Of a stretch of 64,000 bases of DNA, positions 8,361 through 16,642 are shown in pieces. The stretch covers positions 1-64,000 of the forward strand of contig NZ_QAOJ01000015.1 of NCBI RefSeq assembly GCF_003050835.1, in the 5' to 3' direction. Below the pieces are notes generated by a model. That model ran no database searches, was not told where the DNA came from, and saw only the letters and a list, made by a program, of their open reading frames with translations. The first letter of the stretch is position 1. Each line of letters begins with the position of its first letter. The position numbers and the translations under genes are program-made. The stretch is from Pseudomonas sp. GV071. Its GTDB lineage: Bacteria; Pseudomonadota; Gammaproteobacteria; Pseudomonadales; Pseudomonadaceae.

Positions 8361-9272
8361 ATGACCAACGAAGAGTTGATGCAGCGCATCCACCGCGAAC
8401 TGCAAGACCACGGTGACGAAGAGCTCGAGCTGGAACTGCTCGAAGACGGCCACGACCTCGACGAACTGTTCCAGGGCCGTCCGGACGACAGCGAAGCCCG
8501 GCGCGCGCGCAAACACTACTTCAGCGAGCTGTTCCGTCTGCAAGGCGAACTGGTCAAGCTACAGAGCTGGGTGGTCAAGACGGGCGCCAAGGTGGTGATC
8601 CTGTTTGAAGGCCGCGATGCCGCCGGCAAAGGTGGCGTGATCAAGCGCATCACCCAGCGCCTGAACCCGAGGGTGTGCCGCGTCGCCGCCCTGCCCGCAC
8701 CCAACGACCGCGAACAGACCCAATGGTATTTCCAGCGTTACGTTTCGCACCTGCCGGCGGCCGGTGAAATCGTTCTGTTCGACCGCAGCTGGTACAACCG
8801 CGCCGGCGTCGAGCGAGTGATGGGTTTTTGCAACGATGAGCAGTACGAAGAGTTCTTTCGCAGCGTGCCCGAATTCGAACGCATGCTCGCGCGCTCCGGT
8901 ATCCAGTTGATCAAATACTGGTTCTCGATCTCCGACAGCGAACAACACCTGCGCTTTCTGGCGCGCATCCACGATCCGCTCAAGCAATGGAAACTCAGCC
9001 CCATGGACCTCGAGTCGCGCCGGCGCTGGGAGGCCTACACCAAGGCCAAGGAAATCATGCTCGAACGCACCCACATCAAAGAGGCGCCCTGGTGGGTGGT
9101 GCAGGCTGACGACAAGAAAAAGGCGCGGCTCAACTGCATTCATCACCTGCTAAGCCAGATGCCCTACGAAGAGGTGCAACAACCGCAAGTCGAACTGCCC
9201 CAGCGTATGCGCCATGACGACTATGTGCGTAACCCGACGCCGCAGAACATCATCGTGCCGCAGGCGTATTGA
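8361..9272 (+). CDS. ppk2: polyphosphate kinase 2 (PPK2 family)
   Basis: 303 residues. Walker A-like GRDAAGKGG at 84-92 and the lid/Walker B stretch FDRSWYNRAGVERVMGF from residue 141 are complete, with the PPK2 motif ALPAPNDREQTQWYFQR between. PPK2 enzymes transfer phosphate between polyphosphate and nucleotides, often making GTP or ATP from polyP. The acidic N-terminus (residues 13-45) is usual in pseudomonad members. Next to the Pit phosphate transporter, which suggests a phosphate-storage neighbourhood. Confidence 0.9.
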   Translation: MTNEELMQRIHRELQDHGDEELELELLEDGHDLDELFQGRPDDSEARRARKHYFSELFRLQGELVKLQSWVVKTGAKVVILFEGRDAAGKGGVIKRITQRLNPRVCRVAALPAPNDREQTQWYFQRYVSHLPAAGEIVLFDRSWYNRAGVERVMGFCNDEQYEEFFRSVPEFERMLARSGIQLIKYWFSISDSEQHLRFLARIHDPLKQWKLSPMDLESRRRWEAYTKAKEIMLERTHIKEAPWWVVQADDKKKARLNCIHHLLSQMPYEEVQQPQVELPQRMRHDDYVRNPTPQNIIVPQAY

Positions 9273-9286
9273 GCAAGAACGGGATG

Positions 9287-9357
9287 TGAGGAGAGGCTTT
9301 AGCCTCGATGCTTTTATAAGTGCCTCGATCTATTGAGGCTGAGCCTCTCCCACAAGC
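9287..9357. repeat. divergent REP-like inverted pair
   Basis: Two facing hairpin units, GGAGAGGCTTTAGCCTCGA and its inverted partner ending GAGCCTCTCCCAC, separated by about 25 bases. The stem bases differ from the main REP class of the window but the pattern is the same. Confidence 0.7.
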
Positions 9358-9443
9358 GCTCGCTGAACGGAACAGCGAGACATAACCTGTAACATTCCAG
9401 GCGAATAGTGATCGGGGCATCCACCTCATGGACGTCCCCGCCA

Positions 9444-10361
9444 ATGAATGCCCCCTCCTACCCCGCCGATGTCTCGATCGCAGCAGACGCCAAGCCCAAG
9501 TTGAATTTCAAGAACAGCAAAGCCACTACCCTGGTGTTTTTCACGGTGCTGGTTCTGGGTCTGATCTACAGCGCCTACAGCCTGTTTCACGATGTCGATC
9601 AAGCCGGTACGGTGGTCACCACCTGGACGCCCTTTCTGCTGCTGGGCGTGGCCCTGCTGATTGCCCTCGGCTTCGAATTCGTCAACGGCCTGCACGACAC
9701 CGCCAACGCCGTGGCCACGGTGATCTACACCCACTCGTTGCCGCCGCAGTTCGCGGTGGTCTGGTCGGGCTGCTTCAACTTTCTCGGTGTGCTGGTTTCC
9801 AGTGGTGCAGTGGCATTCGGCATCATCGCCCTGCTGCCGGTGGAACTGATTCTGCAGGTCGGCTCCTCGGCCGGCTTTGCCATGGTCTTTGCCCTGTTGA
9901 TTGCCGCCATCATCTGGAACCTCGGCACTTGGGCGCTGGGCTTGCCGGCCTCGTCCTCGCACACCTTGATCGGCTCGATCATCGGCGTCGGCATCGCCAA
10001 TGCACTGATGCATGGCCGTGACGGCACAAGTGGCGTGGACTGGGTGCAGGCGACCAAGGTCGGCTGGAAACGCATCGTGGTGACGGTCGGCGAGAAGATC
10101 GGCAAGAGCCACCTCACCTACGCTCAAGGCGCTTCGGCAGAACTGGTGGCGATGGTCACCATCGGCGCCGCCGACATGTATGGCCTGCCAGTGTCGACCA
10201 CCCACGTACTCTCTTCCGGCGTCGCCGGCACCATGGCAGCCAACGGCTCCGGCCTGCAGATGCGCACCATCCGCAACCTGCTGATGGCCTGGGTGCTGAC
10301 CTTACCGATCGCGATTCTGTTGTCGGGCAGCCTGTACTGGCTGTTCACCCAGCTGTTTTAA
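9444..10361 (+). CDS. Pit-type inorganic phosphate transporter with a central in-frame deletion
   Basis: 305 residues against about 490-540 for PitA relatives. The N-terminal half is intact (NGLHDTANAVATVIYT at 81-96, SSSHTLIGSIIG near 170), as is the C-terminal part (GEKIGKSHLTYAQG, PVSTTHVLSSGVAGT). At residues about 203-208 the sequence jumps from the ATKVG of the first half directly to WKRIVVTVGEK, which in E. coli PitA lies over 200 residues further on. The central helices, the cytoplasmic loop and the second NDGQKG signature are missing. The frame is kept, so a protein can be made, but normal phosphate transport is doubtful. ATG at 9444 is assumed; no strong ribosome site is present. 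Confidence 0.75.
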   Translation: MNAPSYPADVSIAADAKPKLNFKNSKATTLVFFTVLVLGLIYSAYSLFHDVDQAGTVVTTWTPFLLLGVALLIALGFEFVNGLHDTANAVATVIYTHSLPPQFAVVWSGCFNFLGVLVSSGAVAFGIIALLPVELILQVGSSAGFAMVFALLIAAIIWNLGTWALGLPASSSHTLIGSIIGVGIANALMHGRDGTSGVDWVQATKVGWKRIVVTVGEKIGKSHLTYAQGASAELVAMVTIGAADMYGLPVSTTHVLSSGVAGTMAANGSGLQMRTIRNLLMAWVLTLPIAILLSGSLYWLFTQLF

Positions 10362-10381
10362 CCCGCGCTCCCCCGCGTATT

Positions 10382-10408
10382 GCCGCCCCTTTCGGGCGGC
10401 TTTTTTTT
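10382..10408 (+). terminator. rho-independent terminator of the pit-like gene
   Basis: GCCGCCC, five-base loop, GGGCGGC, followed by eight T. It ends transcription of the transporter gene before the convergent cysC. Confidence 0.9.
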
Positions 10409-10457
10409 GCTGAAAAACTCGCGGCTGAATCCATACCTCCAAAGGTCGCAGTTCCCG

Positions 10458-10481
10458 GTAGGAGCGGCTTCAGCCGCGATG
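10458..10481. repeat. REP element overlapping the end of cysC
   Basis: Single unit with core GGAGCGGCTTCAGCCGCGA. On the minus strand it supplies the last codons (His-Arg-Gly) and the TGA stop of cysC. Confidence 0.85.
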
Positions 10482-11081
10482 TTTTTGATCCAACACCAAC
10501 GCCAACAACCGATTGGTGGCGGTCTGGATATCCACCTGTTCGGTGTCGATTTCGCAATCGGCATCCAGGGGAGCCTCGTAGGGGCTGTCGAGGCCGGTGA
10601 AGTGGCGCAGTTTTCCGTCGAGGGCGGCGCGGTACAGACCTTTGGGATCACGGCGGGCGCAGGCGGCGAAAGAGGTGCTGATGTAGGCGCAGTGGAATTC
10701 GCCCTCTGCGAACAATGCCCTGGCAGCGTCGCGGTCGGCGCGAAACGGTGAGATGGCAGAGACGATAACGATCAGCCCGGCATCCACCATCAGCCGTGCC
10801 ACTTCAGCCATGCGCCGGATGTTTTCCTTGCGGCTCTGCGGGCTCATACACAGGTCGCGGCATAGGCCGTTGCGCACGTTGTCGCCGTCGAGCAGAAAGG
10901 TGTGCAGGCCGCGGCCGTTGAGCTGAATTTCCAGCTCGTTGGCCAAAGTCGACTTGCCGGCGCCCGACAAACCGGTCAGCCAGATGCAGCCAGGCCGCTG
11001 ACGTTTTATCCGGGCGCGCGACTGCGGCGCCAGCGCCAGGCTGTATGGGCGTATATCCACGTTGGCCTGACGCTCATTCAT
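10470..11081 (-). CDS. cysC: adenylylsulfate (APS) kinase
   Basis: 203 residues. P-loop GLSGAGKST at 37-45, DGDNVRNGLCRDL and the Arg-rich FRADRDAAR segment are the conserved APS-kinase motifs. It phosphorylates APS to PAPS, the universal sulfate donor. The start at 11081 overlaps the upstream sulfotransferase end by 8 bases, so both are translated from one message. It is not joined to a CysN domain. The C-terminus (QKHRG then stop) is encoded by a REP element. Confidence 0.9.
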   Translation of the reverse strand: MNERQANVDIRPYSLALAPQSRARIKRQRPGCIWLTGLSGAGKSTLANELEIQLNGRGLHTFLLDGDNVRNGLCRDLCMSPQSRKENIRRMAEVARLMVDAGLIVIVSAISPFRADRDAARALFAEGEFHCAYISTSFAACARRDPKGLYRAALDGKLRHFTGLDSPYEAPLDADCEIDTEQVDIQTATNRLLALVLDQKHRG

Positions 11082-11775
11082 AACCGAGCAACTCGTAGTC
11101 ACGGGCATACACCTGGCGCACCAAGTGACGGGTGCGCGCATTGCTGATGTCACGCGCACTGCCTTCGTGACGCTTGGAGGCATTCAGGTGCGGTAGGTCG
11201 CGGCTGATCTTGAGCAGCTCGCAGAGGGTGAAGAAGTCGTGGCGCAGGGTTTCCTGGCGGCCGATAAAATCCATCGCCAGGCTGCCGCTGGAGTCCAGCA
11301 GAAAGTCGGTCTGCGGGGCGAAGTGCAACTGGCGGCGCACGTTCTCGGCATGCAGCCAGCCACGCACGAATTCGTCAAAACTGGCGTAGCGGCTGACCAA
11401 CTGATTGGCCGCCTGATCACGGCGTAACGGCACGTTGTTGCGCAGGTAGGTATAGGCCGAATACGTACGCTCCAGCGGGTCGCGCACGAAGGTGAACTTG
11501 AATGCTTCAGCGTAAGCCTGGGGGAATTGCTCCTGGTACCAGTACAGCGGCAGATGGCCCGGTCGCCAGGTGTCGAACAACGCCTTGCACACACTGCTGC
11601 CAGCACACTTGGGCACATGCACGAACAAGCCGGCCACGCGCTCGAAGGCCTCGGGATAGTGAATATTGGCAGTCATCGCCTTATTCACCGTATGACGGTC
11701 CACCACCGACAAGCGCCCTAACAGGAACGAGCGTTGAGCCTTGGGCATCAGTTTCCACAGCACGCGTTGCAACAT
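11074..11775 (-). CDS. sulfotransferase (Sulfotransfer_2-type)
   Basis: 233 residues. PAPS 5'-phosphosulfate loop HVPKCAGSS at 53-61 and 3'-phosphate motif FVRDPLERTYSAY from residue 96 are both present, as in carbohydrate sulfotransferases and heparan 2-O-sulfotransferase relatives. No signal peptide, so it should act in the cytoplasm. ATG at 11775 is preferred; an upstream TTG frame lacks support. Overlap with cysC gives a compact donor-synthesis plus transfer unit. The acceptor, perhaps a surface glycan, is unknown. Confidence 0.8.
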   Translation of the reverse strand: MLQRVLWKLMPKAQRSFLLGRLSVVDRHTVNKAMTANIHYPEAFERVAGLFVHVPKCAGSSVCKALFDTWRPGHLPLYWYQEQFPQAYAEAFKFTFVRDPLERTYSAYTYLRNNVPLRRDQAANQLVSRYASFDEFVRGWLHAENVRRQLHFAPQTDFLLDSSGSLAMDFIGRQETLRHDFFTLCELLKISRDLPHLNASKRHEGSARDISNARTRHLVRQVYARDYELLGYE

Positions 11776-12035
11776 TGACCACTTCCATTTCCGAACGAGC
11801 CGCTGTTTGGCAGCGAGGTGGCGGTAACGTAGCAATGCTGCGAACGGAAATTATGCGGTCTTGGTAAAGAGCGTAAGCGGCTGGATACACAACGCTGAGG
11901 CGCGCAGCGGCAGTGCCCATGACGGCTGTGCGCGGCTTTGTGTGAGTGCGCTTACAAACGTCGTGGCGCCGACGACCGGACAGGGCGCAGAACGGCTGTC
12001 GGGTTTCGCCGTTGGCTCAACCCAACCTGCGCCAA

Positions 12036-12068
12036 TAAAAAAGGCCAGTCTCGCGACTGGCCTTTTTG
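12036..12068. terminator. bidirectional terminator after bauC
   Basis: AAAAAGGCCAGTC, loop TCGC, GACTGGCCTTTTT: a long stem with A and T runs on both sides, placed 17 bases after the bauC stop on the minus strand. Confidence 0.9.
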
Positions 12069-12083
12069 TATTGCTAACGCGGC

Positions 12084-13580
12084 TTAGCTATTGCTTGGGA
12101 AAGCGAACTGAGCGGCTTCGTGGGAAGCGCGTTGTGGCCAACGTTGGGTGATGGCTTTGCGGCGGGTGTAGAAGCGTACGCCGTCCGGGCCGTAGGCGTG
12201 CAGGTCGCCGAACAGCGAGCGTTTCCAGCCGCCGAAGCTGTGGTAGGCAACCGGTACCGGCAACGGTACGTTTACGCCAACCATGCCCACTTCGATCTCG
12301 TCGCAGAACAGACGCGCGGCTTCACCGTCACGGGTGAAGATGCAGGTGCCATTGCCGTATTCGTGATCGTTGATCAGCTGCATGGCTTCTTCCAGGCTGC
12401 CGACGCGGACGATGCACAGAACCGGGCCGAAGATCTCGTCGGTGTAGATGGTCATGTCAGTTTTGACGTGGTCAAACAGGCTGCCGCCGAGGAAGAAGCC
12501 GTCTTCGTTGCCGGCCACTTTCAGGTTGCGACCATCGACCAGCAGCTTGGCGCCAGCAGCAACGCCGGCGTCGATGTAGCCAGCCACTTTGTCACGCGCC
12601 GCAGCGGTAACCAGCGGGCCCATGTCCAGGCCGCAGGAAGTGCCGGCACCGATTTTCAGGGCCTGGATTTGCGGCACGATCTTGTCGACCAGCGCGTCGG
12701 CGATCTGGTCGCCTACACACACGGCTACCGAGATGGCCATGCAGCGCTCGCCGCAGGAACCGTAAGCGGCACCCATCAGGGCGCTGACGGCGTTGTCCAG
12801 GTCGGCATCGGGCATCAGCACGGCGTGGTTTTTCGCGCCGCCCAGAGCCTGAACGCGTTTGCCGCGCTTGGTGCCTTCGGAGTAGATGTATTCGGCAATC
12901 GGGGTCGAACCCACGAAGCTCAGGGCTTTGACTTCCGGCGCTTCGATCAGCGCGTCTACCGCTTCCTTGTCGCCGTGCACCACGTTCAGCACGCCTTTTG
13001 GCAAGCCGGCCTGGTTCAGCAGTTCAGCGATATACAGGGTGGAGCTCGGGTCACGCTCGGACGGCTTGAGGATGAAGCAGTTGCCGCAGACGATGGCCAG
13101 CGGGTACATCCACAACGGCACCATGGCCGGGAAGTTGAACGGGGTAATACCCGCCACCACGCCCACCGGCTGGAAGTCGCTCCAGGCGTCGATGTTCGGG
13201 CCCACGTTACGGCTGTATTCGCCTTTCAGAATTTCCGGGGCGGCGCAGGCGTACTCGACGTTCTCGATACCGCGCTTCAGTTCACCGGCGGCGTCTTCCA
13301 GGGTTTTGCCGTGCTCTTCGCTGATCATCTGCGAGATCTTGGCTTCGTTCTGTTCCAGCAGTTGCTTGAAGCGGAACATCACCTGGGCGCGTTTGGCCGG
13401 TGGGGTGTTGCGCCAGGCCGGGAACGCGGCTTTGCCGGCGTCGATAGCTTTCTGCACGGTGGCGCGGCTGGCCAACGGCACTTTGTGGATGGCTTCACCG
13501 GTGGACGGGTTGTACACGTCGGCAGTACGACCGGTGTCGGTCACGAACTCGCCGTTGATCAAATGCTGGATGGTGCTCAT
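12084..13580 (-). CDS. bauC: (methyl)malonate-semialdehyde dehydrogenase (CoA-acylating)
   Basis: 498 residues, full length for MmsA/IolA-type aldehyde dehydrogenases. NAD-binding region FVGSTPIAEYIY and catalytic Cys in GSCGERCMA are present. In the beta-alanine pathway it converts malonate semialdehyde to acetyl-CoA; the same family oxidises methylmalonate semialdehyde in valine breakdown. Its position after bauA and the cupin gene favours the beta-alanine role, hence bauC rather than mmsA. A 62-base gap separates it from the cupin gene. Terminator downstream. Confidence 0.85.
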   Translation of the reverse strand: MSTIQHLINGEFVTDTGRTADVYNPSTGEAIHKVPLASRATVQKAIDAGKAAFPAWRNTPPAKRAQVMFRFKQLLEQNEAKISQMISEEHGKTLEDAAGELKRGIENVEYACAAPEILKGEYSRNVGPNIDAWSDFQPVGVVAGITPFNFPAMVPLWMYPLAIVCGNCFILKPSERDPSSTLYIAELLNQAGLPKGVLNVVHGDKEAVDALIEAPEVKALSFVGSTPIAEYIYSEGTKRGKRVQALGGAKNHAVLMPDADLDNAVSALMGAAYGSCGERCMAISVAVCVGDQIADALVDKIVPQIQALKIGAGTSCGLDMGPLVTAAARDKVAGYIDAGVAAGAKLLVDGRNLKVAGNEDGFFLGGSLFDHVKTDMTIYTDEIFGPVLCIVRVGSLEEAMQLINDHEYGNGTCIFTRDGEAARLFCDEIEVGMVGVNVPLPVPVAYHSFGGWKRSLFGDLHAYGPDGVRFYTRRKAITQRWPQRASHEAAQFAFPSNS

Positions 13581-13642
13581 ACAAAACTCCCTTATCGAAT
13601 TCTTGGCCGGGGTTTTCCCGTGCCTGCACTACTTGATAGCGG

Positions 13643-13930
13643 CTACTTGATTTCGGTCTCGATGAAGACGATTTCGTGGTCGCTGGCGTTGATCACATTG
13701 TGTTCAACGCCCGCCTTGCGAAAGTACGCCTGACCTGCCACCAGGGGCGCGTGTTTCTCGCCCTCCGGGGTTTCCAACAGCAGCAGGCCGTCGGTCATCG
13801 GCACCACGACATAGTCGTAGCCATGCAGGTGCTTGCCGGTTTCACTGCCGGGGGAAAAACGCCACTCGGTGACGATCACCTCGTCGTTCTCCACCTGCAC
13901 GGTGGGCACGGCTTGCACACGTTGTCTCAT
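13643..13930 (-). CDS. bauB: small cupin protein of the beta-alanine operon
   Basis: 95 residues forming one cupin barrel; metal ligands are suggested by GKHLHGYDY and the C-terminal AGVEHNVIN histidine. ATG at 13930 sits four bases after the bauA stop, so the longer frame to 14038 (inside bauA) is rejected. Position between bauA and bauC matches the P. aeruginosa bauB gene; no reaction is established. Confidence 0.75.
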   Translation of the reverse strand: MRQRVQAVPTVQVENDEVIVTEWRFSPGSETGKHLHGYDYVVVPMTDGLLLLETPEGEKHAPLVAGQAYFRKAGVEHNVINASDHEIVFIETEIK

Positions 13931-13934
13931 CGTT

Positions 13935-15281
13935 TTAGTCCACGCTGTTGAGGGCATCGCCCACGGCGGAGAAGACGCGATCCAGGTCTTCGACCTTGGC
14001 ATTGAAGGTTGGCCCGAACTGCAGGGTGTCGCCACCAAAGCGCACGTAGAAACCGGCTTTCCACAGTTTGATACCGGCCTCGTACGGACGGATCACCGGG
14101 TCGCCATCACGCGGCGCCAGTTGAATCGCGCCGGCCAGGCCGCAGTTGCGGATGTCGACGATGTGCTTGGCGCCTTTGACGCCGTGCAGCAGCTTGGCGA
14201 AGTGCGGTGCCAGTTCAGCGGATTGCTGGATCAGGTTTTCGCGCTTGAGGATTTCCAGCGACGCCAGGCCAGCCGCGCAGGCAACCGGATGCGCCGAGTA
14301 GGTGTAGCCGTGGGTGAACTCGACCATGTGCTCAGGCGATGGCTGGTTCATGAAGGTCTGATAGATCTCGCGGCTGGCGATCACGGCGCCCAGTGGAACG
14401 GCACCGTTAGTGATCTGCTTGGCCACGTTCATGATGTCCGGGGTCACGCCGAAGTATTCGGCACCGGTCCATTTGCCCATACGGCCGAAGGCGGTGATCA
14501 CTTCGTCGAAGATCAGCAGGATGTTGTGCTGGGTGCAGATTTCACGCAGACGTTGCAGGTAACCAACCGGCGGCACGATCACGCCAGCAGAACCGGACAT
14601 CGGCTCGACAATCACCGCGGCGATGTTCGAGGCGTCGTGCAACTCGATCAGTTTCAGCAGTTCGTTGGCCAGTTCCACGCCGCCGGTTTGTGCCGCGCCT
14701 TCGGTGAAGGCCAGGCCCGGTTGCAGGGTGTGCGGCAGGTGATCGACGTCCATCAGCTGGCCGTACATTTTACGGTTGCCGCCAATGCCACCCAGGCTGG
14801 TGCCGGCAATGTTCACACCGTGGTAACCACGGGCACGGCCGATGAATTTGGTTTTGCTCGCCTGGCCTTTCAGGCGCCAGTAGGCCTTGGCCATTTTCAC
14901 CGAGGTGTCGGCGCTTTCAGAGCCCGAACCGGTGAAGAACACGTGCTTCAGATCGCCAGGCATCAGGTCGACCATTTCTTCGGCCAGCTTGAACGACAGC
15001 GCGTGGCCGTGCTGGAAGCCTGGGGAGTAATCCAGGGTGCCCAATTGTTTACCGACCGCTTCGGCGATTTCCTTGCGCGAGTGACCGGCACCGCAGGTCC
15101 ACAGACCCGACAGGCTGTCGTAGATCTTGCGGCCCTGGTCGTCCACCAGCCAGCTGCCTTCGGCCGACACGATAAACCGTGGGTCACGCTGGAAGCTGCG
15201 GTTGGCGGTAAACGGCATCCAGTGCGCGTCCAGCTTGAGCTGGCTGGCCAAGGACGGCTGTGCAGTGTGCGGCATGTTCAT
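13935..15281 (-). CDS. bauA: beta-alanine/omega-amino acid:pyruvate aminotransferase
   Basis: 448 residues, class III PLP aminotransferase. FTGSGSESADTSVKMA binds the cofactor phosphate, IFDEVITAFGR holds the PLP-contacting Asp, and AKQITNGAVPLGA carries the Schiff-base Lys. It transfers the amino group of beta-alanine (from pyrimidine or polyamine breakdown) to pyruvate, giving malonate semialdehyde for bauC. First gene of a three-gene leftward operon; divergent from bauR. Confidence 0.9.
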   Translation of the reverse strand: MNMPHTAQPSLASQLKLDAHWMPFTANRSFQRDPRFIVSAEGSWLVDDQGRKIYDSLSGLWTCGAGHSRKEIAEAVGKQLGTLDYSPGFQHGHALSFKLAEEMVDLMPGDLKHVFFTGSGSESADTSVKMAKAYWRLKGQASKTKFIGRARGYHGVNIAGTSLGGIGGNRKMYGQLMDVDHLPHTLQPGLAFTEGAAQTGGVELANELLKLIELHDASNIAAVIVEPMSGSAGVIVPPVGYLQRLREICTQHNILLIFDEVITAFGRMGKWTGAEYFGVTPDIMNVAKQITNGAVPLGAVIASREIYQTFMNQPSPEHMVEFTHGYTYSAHPVACAAGLASLEILKRENLIQQSAELAPHFAKLLHGVKGAKHIVDIRNCGLAGAIQLAPRDGDPVIRPYEAGIKLWKAGFYVRFGGDTLQFGPTFNAKVEDLDRVFSAVGDALNSVD

Positions 15282-15359
15282 TCAAGGGCCTCGCAAGGAT
15301 CGTTGTTGTCGTCTGGGTACAAAGCTTTTGTTGCGAGCAAAGGTGCCATGGGCATAAAG

Positions 15360-15390
15360 TCTGAAAAACCCGATTCTTCTAATTTTCAGA
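15360..15390. promoter_or_regulatory. inverted repeat in the bauA-bauR divergent region
   Basis: TCTGAAAA at 15360-15367 and TTTTCAGA at 15383-15390 form perfect 8-base arms 15 bases apart, 18 bases before the bauR start. A plausible LysR-type binding site for autoregulation and bauA control; inferred from position only. Confidence 0.4.
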
Positions 15391-15407
15391 TTGGCTTTTA
15401 CTAAACT

Positions 15408-16328
15408 ATGAGCACCCGTCGCCCCGACCCTCTCGCGCAAGTCAGTGACTTTGATATCCGCCTGCTGCGGATCTTCCGCAGCGTGGTCGAATGCGGCGGC
15501 TTTTCCGCAGCGGAAAGTGTGCTGGGCATCGGTCGTTCGGCGATCAGCCAGCAGATGAGCGATCTCGAACAGCGCCTGGGCCTGCGCCTATGCCAACGCG
15601 GCCGCGCGGGCTTTGCCCTGACCGAGGAGGGTCGCGAGGTGTATCAGTCGTCGCTGCAACTATTGAGCGCGCTGGAAAGCTTCCGCACCGAGGTCAACGG
15701 CCTGCACCAGCACTTGCGCGGCGAATTGAACATCGGCCTCACCGACAACCTGGTGACCCTGCCGCACATGCGCATCACCAACGCCCTGGCGCAATTGAAA
15801 GAGCGCGGCCCGGACGTGCACATTCAAATTCGCATGACGCCGCCCAGCGAAGTCGAGCAAGGCGTGCTCGATGGTCGTCTGCATGTCGGCGTGGTTCCCC
15901 AGGCCACCACCCTCTCTGGCCTGGAATACCAGCCGCTGTATGACGAACGCTCCTTGCTGTACTGCGCGGTCGGCCACCCGCTGTTTTATGCCGCCGACGA
16001 CCAGCTCAGCGATGAGCGCCTGAATGTGCAGGACGCCATCGCCCCGACCTTCCGCCTGCCGCCAGACATACAGGCCCAGTACCAGGTGCTGAAAGCCACC
16101 GCCAGCGCCTCCGACCGTGAAGGCATGGCCTTCCTGATTCTCACCGGCCGCTATATCGGCTACCTGCCGGACCACTACGCCAGCTTCTGGGTGCAGCAGG
16201 GCCGCCTGCGCGCGCTCAAGCCCAGCACACGCTTTTATGACCTCAGCCTGGCCTCGGTCACCCGCAAAGGTCGGCGCCCGCACTTGGTGCTGGAAAGTTT
16301 TCTGGAAGCACTGGCGGCCACCACCTAA
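15408..16328 (+). CDS. bauR: LysR-family regulator of beta-alanine catabolism
   Basis: 306 residues. The N-terminal winged helix-turn-helix (about 15-75) includes GFSAAESVLGIGRSAISQQMSDLEQRLG; the rest is a periplasmic-binding-protein-like effector domain. Divergence from bauA is the classic LysR arrangement and matches the bauR position in P. aeruginosa. The effector is presumably beta-alanine or a related amine (inference). Confidence 0.8.
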   Translation: MSTRRPDPLAQVSDFDIRLLRIFRSVVECGGFSAAESVLGIGRSAISQQMSDLEQRLGLRLCQRGRAGFALTEEGREVYQSSLQLLSALESFRTEVNGLHQHLRGELNIGLTDNLVTLPHMRITNALAQLKERGPDVHIQIRMTPPSEVEQGVLDGRLHVGVVPQATTLSGLEYQPLYDERSLLYCAVGHPLFYAADDQLSDERLNVQDAIAPTFRLPPDIQAQYQVLKATASASDREGMAFLILTGRYIGYLPDHYASFWVQQGRLRALKPSTRFYDLSLASVTRKGRRPHLVLESFLEALAATT

Positions 16329-16502
16329 GCCCGCCCTGCTTCGGTGCACAACGGCGCCACGACGATGCAGCGCCCGCGTTTACGACCAACCGGTCATCCC
16401 CAAGGCTTGCCCGCCACCGTTCTTGCGGCGACTGTATGCACCCGCCGAGACAAGGCTTTCGTGGATTGCGCACAATTTCCGCGAAGATTTTTTCGGCGAA
16501 TC

Positions 16503-16516
16503 TGATCACTTGGACA
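16503..16516. promoter_or_regulatory. RutR-like palindrome overlapping the porin promoter
   Basis: TGATCACTTGGACA fits TGnCCAnnTGGnCA with one mismatch. Its right half TGGACA is also the -24 element of the sigma54 promoter at 16511. Confidence 0.5.
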
Positions 16517-16526
16517 GAAACTTGCA
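16511..16526 (+). promoter_or_regulatory. sigma54 promoter of the Tsx-like porin
   Basis: TGGACAGAAACTTGCA has GG and GC separated by exactly 10 bases and a TTGC -12 element. Predicted start near 16537, about 105 bases before the porin ATG. Confidence 0.6.
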
Positions 16527-16540
16527 AAGACGAGTGCACC

Positions 16541-16554
16541 TGACCAAGTGGCCA
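16541..16554. promoter_or_regulatory. second RutR-like palindrome, just after the predicted start
   Basis: TGACCAAGTGGCCA fits TGnCCAnnTGGnCA exactly. It lies 38 bases from the first palindrome (centre to centre) and has no -12 element of its own, so it looks like a pure operator. Confidence 0.5.
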
Positions 16555-16642
16555 GGAAAACTAAAACAGAAACAGGTTGTAGGAAGCGTAACGCGCACCG
16601 TCGTTTCCCCAATCTGAGATCGATGCCTTCCTGGGAGCACAC

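Larger units (their letters stand above)
16329..16642 (+). other. 314-base control region upstream of the Tsx-like porin
   Basis: No gene seen. It contains a sigma54-type promoter and two RutR-like palindromes (listed separately). No convincing NtrC-type GCAC-N7-GTGC repeat was found upstream of the promoter. Confidence 0.6.

Noticed and set aside
15335-15354. Possible sigma54 promoter before bauA
   Set aside because: TGGCACC...CGCA on the minus strand has GG and GC 11 bases apart, not 10; sigma54 spacing is strict.
12120-15404. Frames of 537 and 523 codons on the plus strand
   Set aside because: Antisense to bauC and bauA, which have complete catalytic motifs; the plus-strand products look like frame shadows.
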